Source of the DNA: Lycorma delicatula
Taxonomy: Eukaryota; Arthropoda; Insecta; Hemiptera; Fulgoridae
Length of the DNA: 64,000 nt
Reading direction: 5' to 3'
Assembly (NCBI RefSeq): GCF_047948215.1
Contig: NC_134456.1
Span: 56,127,959-56,191,958, forward strand
Shown: piece after piece, positions 25,248-36,529 of the stretch
How positions within the stretch are numbered: position 1 is the stretch's first letter
Layout: each line of letters opens with the position of its first letter
Program-made: the position numbers and the translations under genes
The notes under the pieces: model-generated
What the model was told of the DNA's origin: nothing
The model's database searches: none
The model's input: only the letters and a program-made list of their open reading frames with translations

Positions 25248-25454
25248 CTTTGGTTACGGTTGCGTTTCGTACAATGTCGCAACACCACCGAGTGTAAATG
25301 AAAGAGAAAACTGTGTTGGGTGTTGTTGTGTAGTCGAGTAAATGTATATGTTGTAATTCATGTAGTGTACCTGGTGTAGTATACGTGTATAGTGAAAAGT
25401 AGTCTGCAGCTAAGTTTGTAGTAAGAAGAAAAGCTGCAGAGGCTAGGCCCTCGA

Positions 25455-25465
25455 TCAGCCTCATG
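25455..25465. repeat. Right target-site duplication of LINE B
   Basis: TCAGCCTCATG, identical to 19987-19997, directly follows the 5' end of LINE B. Confidence 0.92.
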
Positions 25466-26150
25466 TGACCGAGGCTGTACAGAAAAGTAAACGAACAGTG
25501 GCTGCAGTATGCAGGTTAATGAGCAGTATTGGCAGCTCGAGTTTGGCGAAAAGGAGGTTACTGGTATCGGTGGCTCGATCCGTCGACATGTATGCGGTTG
25601 CGGCATGGAAACGAGCGTTGAAGAAGAGGGCCGGGAACCAATTGTTAAGCCTCCAGAGGCTCTTAGCTATTGTTGGGATATTGTTGATAGTTGGGATGCC
25701 GCAGTGGGATCTTGTGGCTGACAAAATGGTGGAAAGTGCGGAAGGGCAATCGATGAGTTAGGCGAAAGGGAAAATGTTGGATAAGTGGCAGGAGAGGTGT
25801 TCCAGAGGTTAGATGGGTAACTGGACGAGGAGGCTAATGCCGCAAATTAAACCATGGCTGGCTGGTCAGCGACATGGTGAAGTCAACTATGAATTGACGC
25901 AATTCTTGACTGGCCATGGCTGCTTTAATAAGTCCCTCTGTGATAAGAAGAGGAGGAAGTGGCCGGAGTGTATGTATTGTAAGCAGTGCGGAACCGTTTT
26001 AGATGGGAGGAGGCTAGGAGGAAAGTGCTGGCTACTGTTGGTACAATAACACCGGATAATGTAATAGAGGCAATGTTGCATAGCCCCAGGAACTGGAACC
26101 TAATTGGTAGGATGGTGGGTAACATTTTAATAAAAGGAAGGCGATGGAGG
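25466..26150 (+). pseudogene. LINE A ORF2, 3' portion (RT thumb and C-terminal zinc finger)
   Basis: The reading resumes exactly where LINE B interrupted it: VTEAVQKSKRTVAAVCRLM, then LAKRRLLVSVARSVDMYAVA, the RT C-terminal region. After a frameshift near 25760 the R1-clade tail follows: GNWTRRLMPQIKPWL, VNYELTQFLTGHGCFNKSL and a CX2C pair in ECMYCKQCG. This region aligns well with the equivalent part of LINE C (GDWTRRLIPNINMW, FYTTQLLTGHGSFGHYLF, QCVYC), supporting the same clade. The His and last Cys of the finger are lost by frameshift. Confidence 0.85.
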
Positions 26151-26544
26151 TAGGTGAAGAGGAAGAGGATGGTACCTAGTGGGGTAGTGTAGGGTTTGGT
26201 TGGATAGCCCCGTTCATGAGGAGTGCGATGCTGAGATGTCGCACTTCCGATGAGTGAACGGAGACTCCTGGGTTCAGTATGAAGGTAAAGACCACGTCTC
26301 GGTAGGAGATCTCCTGTTTGGGGGACTTCTGATTTGATGCAGGCAGTTAAAGACCGAATCCCGGTTACGGGAACCCCTTGGGAACCCTCTGATTTGAGGC
26401 AGGTAATTGAGAGGACCTAGTCCCGGCTGACCGGGTGGTACCCCGTGCCGGGGACGGCGTACGGAAGGTTAGAGGCATTGGTAGGAACCTAAGAGAGAGT
26501 GGGCTTCCACAGCGGGTCCGGGCCAGAGGGAATGGGAAAAAAAT
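26151..26544 (+). other. LINE A 3' UTR and A tail
   Basis: GC-rich sequence includes CCGTTCATGAGGAGTGCGA and GTAGGAGATCTCCTG, ending GGGAATGGGAAAAAAA. Similar blocks recur in the orphan tail at 29.4-29.9 kb and, reversed, next to LINE D at 61.0-61.2 kb. The 3' UTR type is therefore shared by several R1-clade elements here. Confidence 0.75.
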
Positions 26545-26551
26545 CACCAAA

Positions 26552-26597
26552 GAACACCCGTATCCACGATCTAGTATTCATATCCGTATAAAAGTAA
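26552..26597 (-). mobile_element. SINE family 2, remaining part (minus strand)
   Basis: This reads GAACACCCGTATCCACGATC, then TAGTATTCATATCCGTATAA, AAGTAACC. It completes the SINE part at 16327-16482. The minus-strand SINE stops here before its tRNA-like head and abuts the head of the plus-strand SINE, giving a head-to-head arrangement. Confidence 0.9.
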
Positions 26598-26885
26598 CCC
26601 GCCGGGCTAGTCTACTGGTTAACTCGTCATCGCAAATCAGTTGATTTCGAAGTCAACAGTTCTATTCTAAGGTCCAAATCCTAGTAAAGTTACTTTTATA
26701 CGGATTTGAATACTAGAAACTGGATATCGGTGGTCTTTGGTAGTTGGGTTTCAATTAATGACACTTCTCAGGAGTGATCACCCTGAGACTACAAGGCTTC
26801 ACTTTATTCACATTCATGTATATCATCCTCATTCATCCTCTGAAGTAGTACTTTACAGTGGTTCCGGAGGCTAAACAGAAAACGA
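26598..26885 (+). mobile_element. SINE family 2, full length (plus strand)
   Basis: The tRNA-like head begins CCGCCGGGCTAGTCTACTGG, with an A-box-like GGCTAGTCTACTGGTTAAC and a B-box-like GGTCCAAATCC at 26671-26681. Between them is a decayed copy of the palindrome seen intact at 53353. The body contains CTTTTATACGGATTTGAAT and GGTAGTTGGGTTTCAATTAA. The tail is CATCCTCATTCATCCTCTGA ... GGTTCCGGAGGCTAAACAG with a short A-rich end. The right-hand 16-bp target duplication follows at 26886. Confidence 0.9.
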
Positions 26886-26901
26886 GAGAGTTAAACCGTT
26901 T
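26886..26901. repeat. Right 16-bp target-site duplication of the SINE pair
   Basis: GAGAGTTAAACCGTTT, identical to 16311-16326, directly after the SINE tail. Confidence 0.85.
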
Positions 26902-27869
26902 AAAAACAACGCACGCGCGCATAACTGCGTGTACGTGTGTAATATATATTTCTGTACGGTTAAACCCTCTTCTGTGAAACGGCTAACACGAAGAGTAAAT
27001 CGCTTCATGTGCACTGTATTCTCAATTTGTGTAATTTAATATACAATATTAATTATTGTTAGTCAAAACCAAAGAGCTTCAAATTAAGACTGGTAAGAAA
27101 ATAATTTAATTTAATCATTCAACTGTCAAAAATGTTAATAAAAAGTTCTACTGAGATAAAAGTAATATTTTTAATAAAATTATAAATCCAAATATAAAAA
27201 ATATCACTTAGGTTAAAAATGGTATATAAATAGTATGATGATTAACTATTTACATTACTAGCTAGGCATACAGATGTAACTTACCGGTAGATATAAAACT
27301 CAATGCATATTTATGATAACAAAACAGTAAAAGAAAGGAGGTTTTCAAAAAAGGGTACAACTACCGGATAATTCCACCCTCATATTTATTCCGCTCATGT
27401 ACACAAATAAATTTACTTATATTTACCTCATAAAACACAGGCACATAATATCAACAGAGAAAACTTATTTTAAAAATAAAAATTTGTAATACAAGTACTA
27501 TACTTAAGTAATGGAAGTAATGAAATGCTAACAGAAGTGTTGTGGTATTATTATTATTATTATACGATACACATCAGAACTGATTGATAGCCCCAGAATA
27601 TCAATTGGGTAACATTTAAATTTAATAAAGATGGCAACATTAGTAAAGAAGACATAGCAACACAGCTCAATCTCACTTCCCTATCGTTAAAAATAAACCT
27701 ATTTTGACAAATACTTTTTCCACAGAGATTTAAATCCAAACCTCCCATTCCATCATCTAATAATGTTTTGCAATCAATCCCAATACATCAGAAATCATAG
27801 AAGATTTGTGTCGTTACAGTTGGCGCAACGGTAAACTATTTTGTAGTATTTTTAATAATATATTTTTGA
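26902..27869. other. AT-rich non-coding spacer
   Basis: A short alternating CG/CA tract lies at 26910-26940 and an (ATT)n run at 27547-27561. Nothing else is recognised. Confidence 0.5.
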
Positions 27870-28745
27870 GAGCGATACACTTTCCAGCACTGATATTTCA
27901 TCTAAACGTCAACCGGTACCTGGTGATGAAAGAAAAAGTATCTTTCAGATGATATAGCTTAGTCCTACATCAAGCACGCGAAAAGATTCTATACGATTCA
28001 ACATTCCACGAAGTAAAGTACGGAGGGCATTACAATCTCACGGACTGTTTCCTTAAGTTCAGAGAGTTCAACGCTTCCATCTTCGTGACCGTGCCAGACG
28101 TTTGCAGTTTTGTCAACGGGTTAATAATAATTACCACTTAATTCCGCTCATAATATTTTCGGTCGAAGCTAATTTTATCCGTAATGGCATAAAGAACATA
28201 CGGAATTCACATCGGTGGTCTGAAAAAAACCCTATACTGCAGTTAAATAAAATTTCCAGCAACGATTTTAGGTGAAAGTTTGGTGTGGCACGATCGACAA
28301 ACAGTAAGTCCTTTCACAATAGAACAGTGTATCACGGGGAGAAATTATCTGGAATTTTTAAACGATGAATTTGTTACACTGCTTGAAAATTTCTCACTGG
28401 CGAACTGAAATGTACTATATATTTTTTGGAATACTAACACGTTTCACGAATGAAATAAGGCGATTCTTGGATGGAAAAATGACTGATAAATGGATTTACG
28501 TAGATGAGCGGTAAACCGGTCGCCTAGATCATCGGACCGTACTCACTAGATTACTGTTAATGGAATTGAATGAAATGCAGGGTATACAAGTAAAGAGTAG
28601 ACACACCTGATGAATAGATCGATCGCATTCTCTATGCTGCTGCCCTCATCAAGGAACCCGAAGGTATCATTAGGTGACGACAGGAAATGTAACGAAACGA
28701 TTTGAAAAATGCATCGATGTAAACGGTTGAATTTTCAAACATATA
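27870..28745 (+). pseudogene. IS630/mariner-type transposase relic (DUF4817-like), copy 1
   Basis: This is the remnant of a mariner-related transposase with a helix-turn-helix head, a type common in insect genomes. The N-terminal part reads PSSTRKDSIRF... and KVRRALQSHGLFP, the recognition-helix region. A reading-frame change is followed by RDRARRLQFCQRVNNNY and then EANFIRNGIKNIRNSHRWSE, which is the family block around the first catalytic Asp, here replaced. The C-terminal block (IDRIILYAAALIKEPEG) is also visible. Stops and frameshifts are frequent throughout. No terminal repeats were identified. Copies of related type lie at 44.8 and 50.0 kb. Confidence 0.65.
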
Positions 28746-29439
28746 TAATGAAATAATTCAATATAAACCATATTGAATACTAAAAAAAAATAAAAGCTTT
28801 GCTTTCGTTTTCTTCTCGAGTCTTAAGGCACTTTTACCGGGAATATTGATTTTATTTTACCAGTAATCCATTCCCACTCATCTCAACCTGATAAAATTTA
28901 TATAATTATTTTTGTTTGGACTATAAGAAAGGCACTTCGGAAGTAACTTCGTCTTATCGTACAAAAAAATAATCAAGATAAAAGCCAGATTGAACAATTT
29001 GTGCAAAAAATACACTTGTGTTAAACAATCAGATCCATTATCAGAACTATAAATGTTAGTAGTTTTGTGATATTTATAACCTATTTACTCGATGGTAATT
29101 ATTCACATCCATTATGGGTTTAAAATAAATTGCTTTTCTTATTTCCAACCAGCACCTGTAATATATCACTTTAACAGACAGTAAATATAGGTATGTAGTA
29201 AGTTAATGAAAACTTTGATTTCATTACCATTTTATTTTATATATCAGCCGTTGACGGTTGAATTTGTAAAAGTACTCAGATATGACGTCATGTAAAACTG
29301 TATTCCTAACAAATTCCTTAAGCATTCCTATACGTACAAACTATTTTTCAACCAATATCTTTCGTAAGAAAGAATATCATATATTACACACATCCCTAAA
29401 GGGATCAAATCTTTTTTATGTCTCATGCAAATTGATAAT
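28746..29439. other. AT-rich non-coding spacer
   Basis: No recognisable gene, RNA or repeat. Confidence 0.5.
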
Positions 29440-29876
29440 AGCTAGAGTACGGGATAGAGCCTGATTTAAGACCCAGATCAGTAATAGGACTGAAGATCAC
29501 CCAGCAACGAATGAGAGTTGCATATAAAAGACCTAAGACTCGGGTGAAGAAAGTGACCTGAGGGTGAAGGGGTGCAGGATAACCCCCTGTGGAGCCGTCG
29601 TGCGTTTGCACTTGTGCAGATGAGCGACAGTGATGCGGCACGGGGACTCTGGACCCCTGGACCCTAAAGACATCTCCTGGCGCCGTGCAATGCTTAATTG
29701 CAGGACCGGCCTCGGAAGGGGAAAAACGGTGATATAGGAGTTTTACCCCGTAAGGTGCGGGTACACATAGGCTCTTAATAACATCTAGCCGAACCCTTGC
29801 GAGTCCAACACTCCCCCATTCATGAGGGGTGCGAAAATGACATTTCTCAGACTCATCTGTAACAGAAAAAAAATTG
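29440..29876 (+). mobile_element. Orphan 3' end of an R1-clade LINE
   Basis: A GC-rich island in AT-rich DNA ends GTAACAGAAAAAAAATTG, like an A tail. It contains CCATTCATGAGGGGTGCGA, which closely matches CCGTTCATGAGGAGTGCGA in the LINE A 3' UTR. No ORF of length is present. The best reading is a 5'-truncated LINE insertion made only of 3' UTR. Its target duplication was not identified. Confidence 0.6.
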
Positions 29877-32756
29877 AAAATATACTGATAAACCGGATAA
29901 AAAATGCATCACTGATCAGTTAAGTACATTAATTTAAAACAATATGTTTATATAACAAAAATATGAAGTATAATTATTATCAACAGCATTCTTCGGCGTG
30001 TTTTTTTTATTTTTATTACTGTTCTTCACTAATTAACATGTAAAAATAAAAATTATTTGTAGACACGTATTTCTCTCATGTATTTCTAATGTATTTTGTG
30101 ACAATAGACACAAAATTTAAAAGAATAGAAAATTAAATTATCTTCTAAAAAAAATTACTAACCATTTTTATTATCATTAACTACAAAAATCATGATATTA
30201 ATTTCTAAGAAATCTGTTTTTCTAACAACATATCGTAGATGATGAAACACAAATTTTATGCCGAATAAATATTTTTAAAATTTAATTTAATTAATAATAA
30301 ATCAGCTTATATTTAGAGAACGTGATTTATTCTCAATTTAACTTTAGAGAACATTTATATATAAAGAAATCTCGGTTAAGAATTTTATGTAAAGTTTCAC
30401 TTTAACTACCACAGACGAGAAATTAAAAAGAAAATGCTTTTTTAGATTAAAAAAAAAAAAATGACTTTCCTAATAAAATGATTCTGAAAACACACGACTT
30501 TTATTCTTTTTTTTCTTCCAAAACGGACGGATTAACATGTTCCACTCCTATAAATTTGAGATTTATTTAAAAATACAAAAAAAAAAGATTTTTTAAAATT
30601 AATTTTTCGTTAAGTAAAAGACGTACATTACAAAAGTATTAGAGGAAACAATAAGATGATAACAGGTTAGTTTTAGTTTTATATTACACTAACTGTTACA
30701 TTATATTATCAGGGCGAGAAAAGCAAGCCCTTCCCATTTATCTCGGAATCTCCACCCCTTGAACCCCGCTGCGTTATCCTCATGTTTGTGAGAATAATAC
30801 TGATAAATAACGATTAAAGCCTGAAAAGCTCTCTTTCCTACACAGTTTCCCTCGTTCTTGACATAGAAACTCTAATACGCTACTGCTGTAGATGAACATA
30901 TCCTCTTTCGATCCCCTTTCCGTTAAACTACGATACCCTATACATCTTGGGAAGAGGTCAAGGTAGACAGTTGAAAATCGAATGAGTTATAAAACGCACA
31001 TCAATTTGTTGGTCTATTATCTTTACATAGAAAAACATCAAATACAGAATTATATCGTCATCCAATAGGAACAATTCACAACTTCAGCCCCAAGGGGACT
31101 AGGGCCTTGATGTATGGCTTAAAATATCTCTGTTATTCATGTTATCCTTAAGATAACATGAATGTATTCTGAAAATTTGAAATTAATCAGTCGATTGGTT
31201 CTCGCGTGATGTTGCTACAAACGGACAAAACCTTCACAAAAGTTCATTAATCATTGAAAATTTTATATCTACATACTAGATGTGTGTGCGCGTGTGCGCG
31301 TGTTCGTGTGTGTGCGTTCGCGCGCGCGAACATACATATGAGTAAGTATGCAATACTTTACGATATAAAACCTTTTTCTTCTTAATTTAATAGAACTTTA
31401 ATAGTAAATATCAAAAGAAAAATATTTGTATTCCAAAAATAATGGAATGTAGTTAACAATAAGTTGTTAACGATTGGGGTATCTTTGACACTAAGTCATC
31501 ATTACACGTATCCCTGTGACAAAAGAAGTTACATGACAAAAAAAAGTTAATATATTTTTTATAAAAAGTCAGTCAAAATTACAATACCTTTGTGAATTAA
31601 AAGTCAAATATGTAATAAAAACCGATAAAATATTAAATTAATTAAAATAATATGTTTATCGACATGAAAATTAAAATATACCGCATAACAAAATATAATT
31701 AAATTCCGGTTGGTTATTTTTTATGAAATTGTAACTTTCAAAATAATTATTAATTGTTCATTTATTAAATAATTGTTATTAAAATAAAAATTCTCTTTTC
31801 TTTACTATTAAACTGAAAATTTAAGCCCTTATTTATTATCTTTTTTTTTTCGTTATCATTCATTTGACTATTTTATGGTATTCTCCATTCCATTCTATTA
31901 ATACAACATTTATTTTTATTATATTATACTATGTTTAACAATAAATGTTACTGTGAATAGCTCTCTATTTTATTGTACTTCAAATTTCTCTCTAATCACG
32001 TGTTCTAATATTCTGAAATCTAATTAGCGGTTAATCTTAGAATTTTACCTATAACTATTCCATATTTCAATTTGCTTTCTCTGTGCAATAAGACAAAAAT
32101 GTTAATATTTTTTACAATTATTAGGAAACCTAATAATTGAAACATTTTTCTTCGAAAAAATTATTTTCTGAACCTAATTATCAGCACGTTTTTCAGAGAA
32201 ATTTCCGAAAGCACTGTTTTTAATGGCGATCATCTCAAAAAAGTTACGAAATCCCTAAAGTATATAATTGAATAATAATGTATATTATATTATATTTTGT
32301 TTGATCAACTATTTTTTTGTCAAATTTACTCTATTAGCAAATTTAAACACTTAAGATCTTAGTTGATTTTGCAGTGTAGTGTTATTGCCATTGAGTATCC
32401 TGTATCTAATAGGTAATTAACAAAAGCTGATTTTGTTGTGTTTCAGTTGTCTGTGGGTGTATATATATTCTGCCTGTCCTATGTAATTTTAGTTCAGTAT
32501 CTTCAGTTTAATTTATATACCTAGGTTTCTATGTTTTTCAGTATCTATGTTGGTAGTTTTGTATGACTTATATAATTTATTTTAATTAGTTCTGAAAACA
32601 AAAAAATCGTTGCATTTAAAATTATATATTTCTGACAAATATTATAAAATCATTAATATCATTTAAATATTTTGTTCTTATTTATCGGTAACAAAAGGTA
32701 ATCTTGTTCGCAATGAAAGGAATGTTATATACATATATATATATATATATATATAA
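29877..32756. other. AT-rich region with a hairpin and a CG/TG microsatellite
   Basis: A perfect hairpin lies at 31136-31162: stem TTCATGTTATC / GATAACATGAA, loop CTTAA. A TG/CG alternating tract lies at 31281-31328 and a (TA)n run at 32729-32754. The stretch 30710-31250 is less AT-rich and may be an unnamed dispersed repeat (for example CTCGCGTGATGTTGCTACAA). There is no coding evidence. Confidence 0.5.
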
Positions 32757-33425
32757 ATCTGATGTGACATCACATGACTTCCTTGTACGGCTATTAAATT
32801 ACAAATATACATTTTATTAAAATGAAAAGCAGATAAAATTTTATTTCATTAGTAACATATATATATATTGTTATTATTGAATTATTATTTATAGCAAAAT
32901 TTTTGTTACAATTAGAGATTAATAATTAATCAATATATTTAGATTAAAAAAACGTTAAAAAAAGGAAAAACTAGGATTTGAACTGATGTGCCTGCCTTCC
33001 TCTTGTAAGAGCCAAATTTTTCAATAATTAATATTTTATTTAGCTATAACTTTGGAACCAATGAAAATAAGTACTACTTATGATTCAACGTTGAAAATTT
33101 CTCTATGAGGGCTTTATTACTACAGTTAAGAAAAATTAAAAAAAAAAAAAAAAAATTATTTTAGACTTTTTTTGGCCACTTTTGGTCCCGTCGATTGCAA
33201 TCAAAAGGGGAGGTGCACAACTAGATGTTACAACAGTTCTAAATCCAAAATTTCAACATTCTACAGCTAATAATTTTTTAGTTATGCGATATACATACGT
33301 ACGTACATTTAGACGTCACACCGAAACTAGTCAAAATGGATTCAAAGATGGTCAAAATGGATATTTCCGTTGAAATCTGAAAACTGACATTTTTCGCGAT
33401 CGCAATAATTCCTTTACGTCGTAAA
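32757..33425 (+). mobile_element. Interspersed repeat with subterminal inverted ends, copy 2
   Basis: This is homologous to 11986-12757 across its length. The 5' end reads AATCTGATGTGACATCACAT, then ACTTCCTTGTACG at 32777-32789. Matching internal blocks follow, and the 3' end reads CGCGATCGCAATAATTCC with a damaged terminal inverted repeat. A poly(A) stretch replaces the poly(T) of copy 1 in the middle. It has no coding capacity. Confidence 0.75.
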
Positions 33426-33505
33426 AAAAGAAATAAAAATGAGTTTGTTTGTTTGTCCCGTATGCGTTTCTATACCATTCATCCGATTCCGAAGAAATCG
33501 GTATT

Positions 33506-33870
33506 CGGAAGAAATTGTATTTTATGTCCGATTTGGCTCATGTTCAGAATATGTGTTACATGGAAATAAATACCCCTGTAAAAAATGGACCCACTACATG
33601 GCGCTGGAGTTGAGATATTTGGAATAATTGCATTTACGGTCCGATTTGGTTCATATTCAGAATATATATTAGTTATGTAGAAATAAATATTTTTGCAAAA
33701 AAATTGATCGGCTAGGTGGCGCTCGGGTTGAAATATTTAGAAAAATTGTATTTACGGACCGATTTGGTTTATTTTCAGAATATATTAGTTACGTGAAAAG
33801 AAAACGTTTTGCAAAAACTTTACCCGCTAGGTAGGTGGTGAGGGTGTTCAGATATTTACGAAACAAACAA
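33506..33870 (+). repeat. Three degenerate tandem units of about 113-118 bp
   Basis: The motif CCGATTTGG recurs at 33528, 33641 and 33759. Each time it is followed by (C/T)TTCAGAATAT, GTGGAAATAAATA-like text, a TTGCAAAAA run and GGCGCT-GGTTGAGATATTT-like text. The flanks carry GTTTGTTTGTTTGTCCC on the left and AAACAAACAAATATACAAAC on the right, an inverted relation that suggests this is the inside of a small transposon. Confidence 0.65.
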
Positions 33871-35722
33871 ATATACAAACAAACATACAAACTTTCTTCT
33901 TCTATTTACATAAATGGCAATGTTTGTATAATTGTCTGCTATAAAATAAAAAAACTACTGGACCGATTTACGCGCAGATTTTTGCAAAATGGTCCGCGTT
34001 TTTCGTAGAAGGTTTAAAGCTATTGAAATCCTCGATCTGATTGGTAGAAATTAAGTTAGGGGTATTTTGAACAGAGTACTGTGTTTTAGAGAGTAGTGTT
34101 TTTTTTTTTTTTATATATTATTATTATTACCGAAAGGGGTTATTGCATTTTTTTGTTTTTTTTGTTGTAATTTTATTATCAGTTCGGTAAGAAAAAAAGA
34201 AAAGTATAATGCACTTTTATCCTAGTTGTAATAATTTTACATTATTTATTTGATAATTATTTATTTCATCAGGTTATTATAAAACTCTATTTAAAGAATG
34301 CTTAAAAAATTGTTAATGAATGAAAAGTATTAACGATAATGCTGTAGATATTATTAGATCGGTTACAGCGTTCAATCGATGATAATCTTATTAAATGATG
34401 CTCTTTTTAAAAGTCATAACCTTGAATGTTGTTTGCTGTGTTTATCTAAACGGTAAAACTTGAATAACATAATAAAATTATTTTTGTGTGATGTAGTTAA
34501 AGACATCAAAGTTAAACTTAATTACCTCATAACGTTATATTTTTCTGATAACCGAAAAAAATAGATCGTTTCGAAGCAGGAACATCTGTTATACTTCATT
34601 TTTTTTTAACAGTTAAAAAGTTATTTAAACGCTCCCACATATTATTAGTGTTTGGTTTATAAACATTTGTACGTTCAATTTGTTATTTTTTTCACAAACC
34701 GGGTCGTTTCTGGTTGATAACGCTTATTCTATTTTCTAGTGGTAATCCCGTTGTATGTATTTTTGGTAGATATTTTAAACGAAAAAGATACATCATCCGC
34801 GTAAACTATTTGAAAATATTTTTCATTTTATTCTTTTCATCGTTGCTTAACATCGAGATATGCAGCCAGCCTGATCATCTCAAACAAATTTGTTTGTTTG
34901 ATTTTCTAATTAAAATGAGTTACGTTAATTTTCCCGATAAATATTCTCGCTTTCTATACACACCCTTAGCCCTCGTTCTCATATTAATCTCTTTAATCGT
35001 TTATTTCGGCGTTCCTTTTCTTAATTTTATCTAGATGCAGCTTTTTTCGTACAAACAAGCTATTTAATTTGGAAAATGTAATATAAAGTAAATTTTACCA
35101 ATAAAAATTAAGGTAAGTAAAAAAAAAAAGAATTTTTTTTAACTAGTTTTTTTTAAGTTTTGAATGTTTCGAATTGAATTGATCTAATTGAATTTGTAAA
35201 ATTAAATAGAAACCATTAATATGAAATGTACTGTTTATTATGCCTACTTCTGACGGTCGACATTCTACGAAGAATTGCAAACAATTAATTTACGTATGCG
35301 TTGTTATCGAGGTAATTTTTTGGGGTTGGGGTAATCGATGATGGTTTGTAAAATTATCATTATATGTTTAAATAAACCAAAAAATAGTTTAAAAAATTCA
35401 AATATTCGGTATTTTTTATTTTTTACCTGTTCCCTCATTTCCAAAATCACATTTCAAAATGTTTTTTTTTTTATAGTTCTACGTTTACTATATTAAATGG
35501 AGGAAACTAAAAAAAATTCTAGTGAAAAAATGTACAACCAAAAGTTAGCAAAGAATTTTTTTCGGTGGGAAGGGGGTGAATTATGACTAACATTTATTGT
35601 CATTATTATGAAAATTTTAAATAAATAAAGGTTTTAAAAAGAAATTCAAAAAAACAATTATTTTAAATCTAGATCGGCTCTCCCTACCATCAATATTGCC
35701 TAAAAGGTAGTTGCTATGTTTC

Positions 35723-35780
35723 GGATTTCTATACTAGATCGTGGGATACCGGTGTTCTTTGGTGGTTGGATTTCAAATAA
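35723..35780 (+). mobile_element. SINE family 2 fragment
   Basis: Matches the SINE body: ATACTAGATCGTGGGATACC, then GGTGTTCTTTGGTGGTTGGA and TTTCAAATAACG. Head and tail are absent. Confidence 0.75.
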
Positions 35781-35817
35781 CGATAAATAATTCAATTATA
35801 ACAATAAAAAAAAATAT

Positions 35818-35928
35818 CAAGAAGTTATTAATGAAATAAAATTTTATATACTTTTAATTTTAAAAATATGTGTATATGTAATTTAATAGGCGTACAAGGA
35901 AATCTGGTGTCCACATCAGATTTTTTTG
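35818..35928 (-). mobile_element. Interspersed repeat fragment, 5' end (minus)
   Basis: On the minus strand this gives AATCTGATGTGGACACCAGA, TTTCCTTGTACGCC and TATTAAATTACA, then ATAAAATTTTATTTCATTAA. This is the 5' end of the repeat family at 11986 and 32757. It shows that the family extends about 20 bp outside the ACTTCCTTGTACG motif. Confidence 0.75.
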
Positions 35929-36529
35929 TGATAATTCACATTGTGAGCTTAAGGCGTGTTGGGGGTGACAACATGAATTTTGCAGCATATACGAATATGA
36001 AGGAAACTTTCCTTTTGAATGAAAGAGACCGAGGTCGTTAGTACTAAAACACGTGGGTATTTCTTTATGGTACTTTCCATGTTTTGTTTTTTCAAACTAA
36101 TTCCGCTGCAAGTCTACGCGAATTTGATTTATGGAGATTATAACTGACCGATAAAAAAAATCCAAATTGCTATTTAACTTTTTTTTAAAAAAACATACAG
36201 TAAAAGTAATGATTATCTTGATTACATTCTGTTAAATTATTATCGAATTCACTTATACTTTCTTTCATCTTATGTTAGAACTTGGCTGTCGTGTGACGTG
36301 ACATAGGGTGGTAAAACGTGAAAGAATGTTTTCTTGCAATGTCGGGACTTGTATTGTACCTAACAGTGGTATTAAATAATTCTTTACGGTGGAGTGCGTT
36401 GATCTTGGAACAAGTCTTTTCTCTGTCATATTAAACGATTATTTTGCTCGATACAATAGTAGTGTTAAATCGCTTATGAATTATTTTTCTTTGTTTACGA
36501 TTTTTAATATTGTATTTTAACAGTTATTT

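Larger units (their letters stand above)
19998..25454 (-). mobile_element. LINE B, RNase H-bearing non-LTR retrotransposon (I/Jockey superclade)
   Basis: This is a 5457-bp minus-strand element, apparently full length. It runs from the 5' end at 25454, through ORF1 with CCHC knuckles and ORF2 (endonuclease, RT, RNase H), to a 3' UTR of about 420 bp with an A-rich tail read as T-rich at 19998-20012. Two small GC hairpins lie just before the tail. It is flanked by an 11-bp target duplication inside LINE A. A downstream RNase H domain points to I-like clades rather than R1. Several frameshifts and stops show it is dead, but it is less decayed than its host LINE A. Confidence 0.9.
16483..26544 (+). 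mobile_element. LINE A, R1-clade non-LTR retrotransposon, interrupted and deleted
   Basis: This plus-strand R1-clade LINE has a 5' UTR of roughly 780 bp, an ORF1 with three zinc knuckles, an ORF2 with endonuclease and reverse transcriptase, a C-terminal zinc-finger region, a 3' UTR and a short A tail (26537-26543). It is flanked by a 7-bp target duplication, CACCAAA, at 16476-16482 and 26545-26551. LINE B (19998-25454) splits it. About 1 kb of ORF2, covering the end of the endonuclease and the N-terminal RT motifs, is missing near 19466. Many stops and frameshifts indicate an old copy. Confidence 0.88.
16311..26901. mobile_element. Nested composite: inverted SINE pair, LINE A, LINE B
   Basis: The sequence GAGAGTTAAACCGTTT occurs at 16311-16326 and again at 26886-26901. 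It brackets, in order: a minus-strand SINE part, LINE A (itself split by LINE B), the rest of that SINE, and a full plus-strand SINE. Read inward from either 16-bp repeat one meets the SINE 3' tail, so the outer ends are inverted relative to each other. The simplest order of events is SINE pair first, then LINE A into the minus-strand SINE, then LINE B into LINE A. Confidence 0.85.
33871..36529. other. AT-rich region with small repeat fragments
   Basis: A hydrophobic 106-codon ORF at 34714-35034 has no recognised motif and is probably chance. Two repeat fragments inside this stretch are listed separately. Confidence 0.5.

Noticed and set aside
16311..26901. A single DNA transposon with long terminal inverted repeats (foldback type)
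   Set aside because: The inverted ends are recognisable SINEs with A-rich tails, one with pol III boxes, and the interior is two LINEs with their own target duplications.
34714..35034. 106-codon hydrophobic ORF resembling a membrane protein
   Set aside because: Its Phe/Ile/Leu content is what AT-rich DNA gives by chance. It has no signal, motif or neighbour that supports a gene.
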